From: Marinagarivorans sp. UBA5870
Lineage (GTDB): Bacteria > Pseudomonadota > Gammaproteobacteria > Pseudomonadales > Cellvibrionaceae
Direction of reading: 5' to 3'
DNA: 7,303 nt
Assembly: GCA_002432555.1 (NCBI GenBank)
Contig: DJFO01000053.1
Span: 1 to 7,303 of the forward strand
Part shown: one piece after another, positions 1-5,635 of the stretch
How positions within the stretch are numbered: position 1 is the first letter of the stretch
Layout of the letters: each line of letters opens with the position of its first letter
Position numbers and translations under genes: made by a program
The notes under the pieces: model-generated
Seen by the model: only the letters and a program-made list of their open reading frames with translations
Databases searched by the model: none
Told to the model about the DNA's origin: nothing

Positions 1-2
1 AT

Positions 3-23
3 ATGGGATTGCATGAATTCCAT
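3..23. repeat. Short inverted repeat at the left edge
   Basis: ATGGGATT (3-10) can pair with AATTCCAT (16-23) around the 5-nt loop GCATG. This gives an 8-bp stem with one G-T wobble. It lies upstream of the receptor gene and just before a promoter-like box. It could be an operator, or the end of a transcript entering from the left; no clear T-run follows, so a classical terminator is unlikely. The pairing is visible directly; any role is a guess. Confidence 0.3.
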
Positions 24-49
24 TTACCCCGTTACTTAAAAAGTATAAA
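23..49 (+). promoter_or_regulatory. Weak promoter-like boxes upstream of the TonB-dependent receptor
   Basis: TATAAA at 44-49 resembles a sigma-70 -10 box. The best -35 candidate is TTTACC at 23-28, which matches four of six consensus bases but with a short 15-nt spacer. An alternative -10 is TATGTT at 121-126, preceded by TG one base upstream (extended -10 style) but lacking a good -35. Either would give an untranslated leader before the ATG at 177. Neither is strong, so the true start site is undecided. Confidence 0.22.
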
Positions 50-86
50 CACAACGCCTGGTCGCTCAGACCGAGCCTGCCACATA

Positions 87-122
87 TGTTAACAATTTCA
101 CTTTTGCTGAAAGCGCCTGTTA
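87..122 (+). promoter_or_regulatory. Nested inverted repeats in the receptor leader (possible operator or RNA stem)
   Basis: TGTTAACA (87-94) is a perfect 8-bp palindrome. Its right half TAACA (90-94) also pairs with TGTTA (118-122). Inside that, TTTCA (96-100) pairs with TGAAA (108-112). The two 5-bp stems are separated by a 1-nt and a 5-nt bulge. The element lies 55-90 nt upstream of the chosen receptor start. It could be a repressor site or a leader structure; I cannot assign it to a known regulator. Confidence 0.22.
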
Positions 123-161
123 TGTTGTTCTTCGGTGGTCCCCGACTTACGGCAGTTCAGC

Positions 162-176
162 AGGAGGCTTAGGAGA
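162..176 (+). promoter_or_regulatory. Ribosome binding site that decides the receptor start
   Basis: A perfect Shine-Dalgarno core AGGAGG (162-167) lies 9 nt before the ATG at 177, and a second purine run AGGAGA abuts that ATG (171-176). The same reading frame stays open upstream to a GTG at 135, but that codon has no comparable site and would add an arginine-rich stretch ahead of the signal peptide. An ATG at 189 is a second possibility, served only by AGGAGA at 12 nt. Confidence 0.7.
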
Positions 177-2984
177 ATGTTTCTGCCAATGACACGCACG
201 AATTCCCGCAAACTCCCTGGACCGGTATTATCCGTTTTATTTGTCGTTTTTTTTCTGGGTCAGGCGATTCCCGGTCTGGCAGGCGCGACCGCGCTAACCG
301 GTTCGGAAGCGCTAACAGAGGTAGTGGTCACAGGTTCCTTTTTGCCCACCGCGGACGCGACAGCTCTGCCGGTAACCCACTGGACGTCCGATGAACTCCA
401 GAGGATCCCTTTGGCATCGAGAACCGCGTCCTTTCTTCAGGGAATCCATCAGGCGGGCAGAGCCTCAAATTCCCTGTCGACCGGCGGCAGCAGTACATTG
501 AATGGCGGCCTCAGCACGGCGGACTTGCGAGGCCTTGGTCCCAATCGCACCCTGGTTTTGCTGAACGGCAAGCGCCTGGTGGGCGGGGACCCCTTGAATC
601 CCACCACTGCGGATCTCAATACCATTCCCATGGATTGGATTGAGCGAGTGGAGGTTTATACCGGCGGCGCTACGGCCGTTTATGGATCGGACGCAATTGC
701 CGGTGTGATCAATGTCATCACTCGCTCCGAATTTCAAGGCGCCGAGCTTAAAGCGACTTATGGAATCAGCAGTGAAAATGATGGCGAAGAAACCGGTCTT
801 AGTTTATCTGCAGGATCTCCCTTCTCGGATCACAGAGGCCACCTCGCCTTGAACCTTAGGTGGGACCAAAATCAGGCGATCTGGGCAAGGGAGCGAGAAT
901 TTTCCGCACATGCGGAGCGTCTGGGCGATCGCTACGCCCACAGCCAGTTCACCCCAGCGGGAACCATCTTTGCAGCTAACAACCAAGTGCTGGTTCCGTC
1001 TGCGGACGGGCTATGGACGGAAAATTACAATGTTTTGTCGCACGGCTACAACGCAGCGCGGGAGAGGCAATTGTATGTTCCGCTGGAGCGTAGCCAGGGC
1101 CAACTGACGGGTTCATTCGAACTCAGTAAAAACATGCGTGTTTATGCGCAACTGGGAGGCGGCGCTCACGACTCTTCCAATCAGCAGGAAGCCGCCACAG
1201 TGTTGAATATCCCCAATACCAGCCTGCCGCCCCGCTACCCTTTTTTTCCCGATGAAGTGCTGCGCACCTGGCTTGATAATGGGATGCCGCTGCCACCCCA
1301 GATCCGCTACACCCGGCGGCTCAATGAGATGGGACCGAGGATTTATCAACAGGACCGGGAGTACTGGCGGGTCCTCGCGGGTATGGAAACTACATTCGGA
1401 CATTGGTCGAGCGATCTGAGTTACTTGGAAAGTCGCAGCGACTTTTCGCAGACTTCCAGCGGTCATCACCACCTGGCACGGATGAGTTGGGCACTCAACC
1501 TGGAAGAAGACCCGGCTAATCCAGGCAGCTACCGCTGTGCGGTCGAAGCGGCCAGGGCCATGGGGTGCGTGCCGGTGAATTTATTTTCCGGGGATGGAAT
1601 TTCCTCTGCCGCTTTAGAATTTGTGAGAGCGGAACAGACCTATGGCGCGCAGTTCCAGATGAAGGAATGGCAATGGCGATTGCAGGGACCGCTGACACCG
1701 TTACCCGCTGGCGATTTGGCTGCGGTGGTCGGCACGGGCTGGCGCAAGGAATCCGTTGAGTCGACAGTGGACCCGCTTACGCGCGCCGGACTGATTTCCT
1801 CGGTTGCGCTCAATCCCGTCAATGGGGAGATTGAAATCGGCGAGCTATTCACCGAGCTGTATGTGCCCCTGCTCAAAGGCCGCCTGGTGGAGGCGGTGGA
1901 GATGTCTTTGGCCTATCGCCTTTCGGATTACGACTCAATAGGGTCGGCACACAGTTGGAATGCGGGACTCAATCTCAGTCTCACCCCGCAAACCCATCTG
2001 TACGCCAGAAAAAGCCTTGCCATACGCGCGCCGAATGTCAGCGAATTTTATTTGCCGCCCACTGGCAGCAATCGCCCCATTTCGGATCCCTGCGCGGCCG
2101 GCTCGGTGGTGTCGGCTCAGGTGCGAGAAAATTGCCGCAGCCTGGGGATTGAGTCAGATTACATGCCCACTGCGCAGGAACTGACGGTGCCGATGCAAGT
2201 GTCCGGCAATCCGTATTTAGAGGAAGAAAAGGCACACACCACCACGTTGGGGTTTGCCTATAGACCCTGGAGCAACCTCAGCCTGCAGGTATCGTGGTTC
2301 GATGTCGACCTGGGCAACGCCATTGCGAATGTCGACCCCAATTTCAAACTGCGCAGCTGCTACAGCAGCGCGGACTTTCCCAACCACCCTCTTTGCCGCG
2401 GCTTAAACCGCGGTGGCGAAGCTGATAATTTCCGCTTTCTCGGCCTACAGCTGGGGCCGGAAAACATTGCGAAGCTGCGCACCCGCGGTATGGATACCGA
2501 GTTGGATTCCACTTTGGCTATCGGCGGTGGACACCTGCAGAATCGGGTACTGATCACCTACACCGAGCGATTATTGCAGGAAGCCAATGGCCAGCGAATC
2601 AACCGCATCAATGAGCCCGGTGCTCAACGGTGGAAAGCAAGCTATCTGCTGGGGTACACCCAAGGCCCCTGGCAAATCGCGCTAAGCGGGCGGTATCTCG
2701 GGAGTGCCCTTATCGAAAACGACTCCATCGAGCCCTATATCCGCAGCAATAACAACTTGCCGTCCATGACCTATTGGAGCGCTTATATAAGCCGCGCGCT
2801 GAGTCTCGCCGGCAAAATGGAGCGCAACACCCGGATCAGCCTAGGGGTGCAAAATTTGACTGACAGACAGCCTCCCTACGTTCCCAGCCCCAGTCGCACG
2901 GCCACCCTGGGCTCTGGCACGGCCGCCGGGGTGTACGACGTGCGCGGTCGTTTTTGGCAGCTGGGGGCGGAGTACCACTTTTAA
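177..2984 (+). CDS. TonB-dependent outer-membrane receptor
   Basis: This is a 935-residue outer-membrane beta-barrel importer that takes up a scarce ligand using energy from TonB-ExbB-ExbD. A hydrophobic signal peptide spans residues 1 to about 36. The TonB box EVVVTGS is at 48-54. The plug domain carries the family motifs LRGLGPNRTLVLLNGKRL (about 117-134) and IERVEVYTGG followed by AVYGSDAIAGVINVITR (about 155-183). The rest is the barrel, with NLTDRQPPYVP near the end and a C-terminal aromatic strand ending in YHF, as needed for barrel assembly. Three close cysteine pairs (454/464, 639/653, 728/740) look like disulfides in extracellular loops. The family is certain. The substrate is not: related receptors carry siderophores, carbohydrates or peptides, and nothing here decides between them. 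The gene appears intact and precedes two exported cysteine-rich proteins on the same strand. The ATG at 177 is preferred over the GTG at 135 because of its AGGAGG site. Confidence 0.95.
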   Translation: MFLPMTRTNSRKLPGPVLSVLFVVFFLGQAIPGLAGATALTGSEALTEVVVTGSFLPTADATALPVTHWTSDELQRIPLASRTASFLQGIHQAGRASNSLSTGGSSTLNGGLSTADLRGLGPNRTLVLLNGKRLVGGDPLNPTTADLNTIPMDWIERVEVYTGGATAVYGSDAIAGVINVITRSEFQGAELKATYGISSENDGEETGLSLSAGSPFSDHRGHLALNLRWDQNQAIWAREREFSAHAERLGDRYAHSQFTPAGTIFAANNQVLVPSADGLWTENYNVLSHGYNAARERQLYVPLERSQGQLTGSFELSKNMRVYAQLGGGAHDSSNQQEAATVLNIPNTSLPPRYPFFPDEVLRTWLDNGMPLPPQIRYTRRLNEMGPRIYQQDREYWRVLAGMETTFGHWSSDLSYLESRSDFSQTSSGHHHLARMSWALNLEEDPANPGSYRCAVEAARAMGCVPVNLFSGDGISSAALEFVRAEQTYGAQFQMKEWQWRLQGPLTPLPAGDLAAVVGTGWRKESVESTVDPLTRAGLISSVALNPVNGEIEIGELFTELYVPLLKGRLVEAVEMSLAYRLSDYDSIGSAHSWNAGLNLSLTPQTHLYARKSLAIRAPNVSEFYLPPTGSNRPISDPCAAGSVVSAQVRENCRSLGIESDYMPTAQELTVPMQVSGNPYLEEEKAHTTTLGFAYRPWSNLSLQVSWFDVDLGNAIANVDPNFKLRSCYSSADFPNHPLCRGLNRGGEADNFRFLGLQLGPENIAKLRTRGMDTELDSTLAIGGGHLQNRVLITYTERLLQEANGQRINRINEPGAQRWKASYLLGYTQGPWQIALSGRYLGSALIENDSIEPYIRSNNNLPSMTYWSAYISRALSLAGKMERNTRISLGVQNLTDRQPPYVPSPSRTATLGSGTAAGVYDVRGRFWQLGAEYHF

Positions 2985-3111
2985 ATCACCGATCATCTGT
3001 CCTGTTCTGACCAACCTTTCTGTATAAGTGTTTGAGATCACTCGTCCGGTAACCATCGGGCGAAAGCACGTGATAGGGACTTAACCAACCATTCAAATCA
3101 ATGGAGCGACC
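2985..3111 (+). other. Intergenic region between receptor and first cysteine-rich gene
   Basis: This 127-nt gap has no ORF and no clear terminator (no GC stem followed by a T-run). A TATAAG box at 3023-3028 could be a -10 element but has no convincing -35. Downstream lies a possible stem structure, listed separately. The gap leaves open both read-through from the receptor and an independent promoter for the paralog pair. Confidence 0.4.
3037..3074 (+). promoter_or_regulatory. Possible leader stem-loop upstream of the first cysteine-rich gene
   Basis: TCGTCC (3042-3047) pairs with GGGCGA (3058-3063) around a 10-nt loop, with one G-T wobble. Directly outside, ATCAC (3037-3041) pairs with GTGAT (3070-3074) across a 6-nt bulge on the 3' side. 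Together that is 11 base pairs. No T-run follows, so it is not a standard terminator. It ends 37 nt before the ATG and would sit in the leader of an mRNA started at or before 3030. The role is unknown and a chance match is possible. Confidence 0.25.
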
Positions 3112-4317
3112 ATGCGTACTTTTTATGAGTGCCCGAAGGCGATAAAACAGTTTCTCGCTGGCGCCGTTATGGCAGCCAGCCTCACGGAGGTTGCCCAGGC
3201 GGCCTATACAGTACCGGAACATTACAGAGGCAACTGTCCGACTGGCTATTACCACCTTGTAACCGACCCCGCGGATGTTCCAGCGAATTACCGAGGGAGG
3301 GTAACCGAGTACGCTCTACCGAGAAATGTTTGCGTGCGCAGGCTGGAGGACAAAGTCGAAGACACCGACGAGAACTTCGGCAGAGATGACCTGATTGTGA
3401 TTAACGGGCGCGATATAGCGCCGTTTCAGCCGTTCGCGTCCGGCATTTTCGAAACCTGGGGGCATTATGAACCTATCTTAGGGCACTTTGAGTCTCCGAC
3501 CCGCACCTATACTGACGCGAACAACCCGCGCCTGACAGGTATTTATAAAGATTACTCCGGTCTGCACCCGGTGTTTGTCAGTGAAAATGCCAAAGCCGTT
3601 CTGCGAGTTGAGAACGGACTGTATCTATTTGACAAGCAAACTCGGGTGGTTAACGGGTGGTCGAGAAACTGCCCAGAGGGCTACTCGACAGTCGGCAGTA
3701 GTACAATTTGTTATTCCAGAACAAACGCGCTGGGCACGAACCAGTTCGGCAGGATAGCCTTAGTCACTATTGGAAATTTCACTAAGATCACGCCCGATCA
3801 AGAATGTCCTCTAGGTTACGCCCTGGCAGGTGGGGTGGGACCTTCACGGGGTATCTGCACGTCCGTAGGTGTCCTGTTCGCGGGAGTGGAAAAGCATGGT
3901 ATTCCCGTCCAAAAAAATTCTGCGCACTGTGTGTATGGAACCAGCACCATGGACGGCGCAGCGTGTTTGCCGGATCTAACCGCCGTCCACTGCCACATGG
4001 ATGAGAATGCGCGAGAATTTTTTAAAAATCATCAATACACACTTGGGCCACACGTAATGTACGGGCCAACGCAGATGCTGGACGACAATGTGACGACACG
4101 CGTAACCGAAAATTCGCAGAATATGACTACAGGTTCTGTCGCGCTGGATGATTTGCGGGCGATGATCAATTTATTTGTCGGTGACAATGAATTCATATTT
4201 GTTTCACCGATGGACAGAGGCCACCTTCCCATATTCCGCCTGCATTCGAATTTGTCGTGTGACAAAGTATGGAATAAAGGAGGGTGGAGCATGGTGCCAG
4301 TACCCGCGTCTCGGTAG
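3112..4317 (+). CDS. Exported cysteine-rich protein of unknown function, copy 1
   Basis: I do not recognise this 401-residue family. The N-terminus is a Sec signal peptide with lysines at 9 and 12, a hydrophobic core and probable cleavage after AQA (residue 30). There is no lipobox, so the product should be periplasmic or secreted. The mature part has ten cysteines (42, 74, 187, 200, 232, 249, 273, 285, 294, 383), enough for five disulfides. Three segments begin CPTGYY (42), CPEGYS (187) and CPLGYA (232), and each is closed by a second cysteine. A looser fourth runs from HCVYG (272) to ACLPD (284). Other strongly conserved blocks are LIVI-GRD (94-101), YLFDKQT (171-177), TPDQECPLGYALAGG (227-241), MDENAR (296-301) and GGWSM (390-394). 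GGAG at 3103-3106 lies 5 nt before the ATG. The stop TAG is followed directly by an in-frame TGA. No enzyme motif is evident; a binding or structural extracellular role is a guess. Confidence 0.88.
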   Translation: MRTFYECPKAIKQFLAGAVMAASLTEVAQAAYTVPEHYRGNCPTGYYHLVTDPADVPANYRGRVTEYALPRNVCVRRLEDKVEDTDENFGRDDLIVINGRDIAPFQPFASGIFETWGHYEPILGHFESPTRTYTDANNPRLTGIYKDYSGLHPVFVSENAKAVLRVENGLYLFDKQTRVVNGWSRNCPEGYSTVGSSTICYSRTNALGTNQFGRIALVTIGNFTKITPDQECPLGYALAGGVGPSRGICTSVGVLFAGVEKHGIPVQKNSAHCVYGTSTMDGAACLPDLTAVHCHMDENAREFFKNHQYTLGPHVMYGPTQMLDDNVTTRVTENSQNMTTGSVALDDLRAMINLFVGDNEFIFVSPMDRGHLPIFRLHSNLSCDKVWNKGGWSMVPVPASR

Positions 4318-4374
4318 TGACATTTTTGCGGACCATACGGAGTTTAACTGACCTGAGGATTTAATGGAGGATCT
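4318..4374 (+). other. Short spacer between the paralogs with the copy 2 ribosome binding site
   Basis: These 57 nt contain no terminator-like stem, so both paralogs are probably on one mRNA. GGAGG at 4366-4370 lies 4 nt before the ATG at 4375. The last 36 nt of the spacer align without gaps to the leader of copy 1, so each copy carries its own translation start region. Copy 2 has the stronger Shine-Dalgarno match (GGAGG versus GGAG). Confidence 0.6.
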
Positions 4375-5583
4375 ATGTTCACTTTTAGCGAGCGTCTAGA
4401 ACTACTGAAAAGACTTGCTGCCAGCATCATCTTGACAACGGGGTTGATAAAAACGGCAGATGCGGCCTATACAGTGCCCGACCATTACAAGGGCAACTGT
4501 CCGACTGGCTATTACAACCTTATAACAGAGCCCGCGGATGTTCCGACCGACTATGGAGGAGCGGTAATCGAGTACGCCTTGCCGAGCAATGTCTGCGTGC
4601 GCCGACTGGAAGATAGACAGCCCAACCTGGTGGAAAACTTTTCGAGAGAACACCTCATTGTGATCGATGGACGTGATCTGACGCCGTTTGTTCCCTTCGC
4701 TTCGGGAGCCTTCGATAATTGGCAAAGCTACGAGCCACTACTCGGGCACTACAGAAACGGCAACACGCCTTCATATCCAGCCGCCAATAATCCGAACAGT
4801 GGATTATATAGAAATTATTCTGGAGTGCACCCGGTCCTGGTTAGCAAGGACGCGAAGGCGGTTTTGACACTGCAGAATGGAGTGTATCTGTTTGACAAGC
4901 AAACGCATGTGAAAAACCGGCCGGCCGGCTTTTGCCCGGACGGTTATTCGACTGTCGGTGATAGCACCACCTGTTACTCGATGAGGAATGGACTGCGGCT
5001 CAACAGCTTTCGGAAAGTCGAATTAATCGAACTTAAAAGCTATGGCAAACTTACTCCGGATCAGGAATGTCCGCTGGGTTATGCTCTGGCTGGCGGCCTG
5101 GGACCCTCCAGAGGGATTTGTACAGCGGTCCGCGCACTCTTGGCGGGAGCGACGATTTCCGGCATCCCTGTGGCAAAAGGTTCCACTCACTGTGTGGATG
5201 GAACCCGCAAGCCCAGGTCAGACAGTGCGATCTGTTTGCCCGATGTAACCGCAGTCTACTGCGACATGGATGAAAACGCCCGCGCATTTTTCCAAAATTA
5301 TCCGTACCGCACAGGACGCCACGTATTCTACTGGCCAACGGTCATCGTGGGAAATGGGGGGACCGAGTTGATCGACAACTCTCATAATTTAACCACCGGT
5401 ACCGTTGCCATGGACGATCTGCGAAGAAGTATCGATTTATTCAGCGCCGATGACGGTTTCATCCACGTCTCACCTTTAGATCACGGTCGTTTTCCGGTGT
5501 TTCATCTCCACTCGGGACAGACCTGCGATCAGCTTTGGAGTAGCGGCGGGTGGAGCATGGAGCCAATACCCACTTTTTGGTGA
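4375..5583 (+). CDS. Exported cysteine-rich protein of unknown function, copy 2
   Basis: This is a 402-residue paralog of the preceding gene. The signal peptide has arginine and lysine near residues 7-13, a hydrophobic core and cleavage after ADA (residue 30). As in copy 1, the mature protein starts AYTVP. All ten mature cysteines are kept, at 42, 74, 187, 200, 232, 249, 273, 287, 296 and 384; the first seven positions are identical to copy 1. The repeated units are CPTGYY (42), CPDGYS (187) and CPLGYA (232), with a fourth loose unit from HCVDG to ICLPD (272-290) that is two residues longer than in copy 1. The signal peptides share only about 9 of 30 residues, and the region after about 305 is less conserved than the CPxGY parts. 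Copy 2 ends in TFW where copy 1 ends in ASR. Both genes look intact, so both are probably used, perhaps as partners or with diverged specificity. No known domain is recognised. Confidence 0.88.
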   Translation: MFTFSERLELLKRLAASIILTTGLIKTADAAYTVPDHYKGNCPTGYYNLITEPADVPTDYGGAVIEYALPSNVCVRRLEDRQPNLVENFSREHLIVIDGRDLTPFVPFASGAFDNWQSYEPLLGHYRNGNTPSYPAANNPNSGLYRNYSGVHPVLVSKDAKAVLTLQNGVYLFDKQTHVKNRPAGFCPDGYSTVGDSTTCYSMRNGLRLNSFRKVELIELKSYGKLTPDQECPLGYALAGGLGPSRGICTAVRALLAGATISGIPVAKGSTHCVDGTRKPRSDSAICLPDVTAVYCDMDENARAFFQNYPYRTGRHVFYWPTVIVGNGGTELIDNSHNLTTGTVAMDDLRRSIDLFSADDGFIHVSPLDHGRFPVFHLHSGQTCDQLWSSGGWSMEPIPTFW

Positions 5584-5635
5584 GGGCAAGCGCCCTGGGC
5601 ATCTTTTGGAAGCGGGTGCTCAGAGCGCGTTTTTT
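5583..5635 (+). terminator. Weak candidate terminator after the paralog pair
   Basis: Right after the copy 2 stop, AGGGC (5583-5587) pairs with GCCCT (5592-5596) around AAGC, with TTTT only at 5604-5607. An alternative stem, GGTGCT (5615-5620), pairs partly with AGCGC (5624-5628) and is followed by six T at 5630-5635, but it would overlap the end of the opposite-strand kinase gene. Neither is strong. On the minus strand the first stem is not followed by a T-run. Confidence 0.22.

Larger units (their letters stand above)
3076..5583 (+). repeat. Tandem gene duplication including the leaders
   Basis: Two copies, 3076-4317 and 4339-5583, run head to tail. They align without gaps across the 39 nt up to and including each start codon, where both share AATGGAG ahead of the ATG. 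The proteins align end to end with only small indels and keep all ten cysteines. Identity of the mature proteins is about 58% by hand count. The longest identical DNA run I found is 24 nt (3229-3252 and 4492-4515). This is an old duplication, not a recent copy or a mobile element. Confidence 0.85.

Noticed and set aside
135..176. Upstream in-frame extension of the receptor from a GTG at 135.
   Set aside because: The ATG at 177 has a perfect AGGAGG at 9 nt and gives a normal signal peptide; the extension adds an unneeded arginine-rich stretch and has no good ribosome binding site.
1113..1472. Minus-strand open frame of 119 codons inside the receptor gene.
   Set aside because: It is antisense to a well-conserved receptor segment; the frame is open only because of the codon composition of the real gene.
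3670..3711. Resemblance of CPEGY...CY in both paralogs to the first disulfide hairpin of C-type lectin domains.
   Set aside because: The other lectin hallmarks (a WIGL-like segment, calcium-binding EPN/QPD and WND motifs, and the conserved C-terminal cysteines in register) are not seen. The similarity is limited to a short cysteine hairpin.
4917..4928. Perfect 12-nt palindrome made of three CCGG units inside copy 2.
   Set aside because: It lies within an ordinary coding segment (NRPAG) at a position not conserved in copy 1, and is most simply explained by GC-rich codon use.
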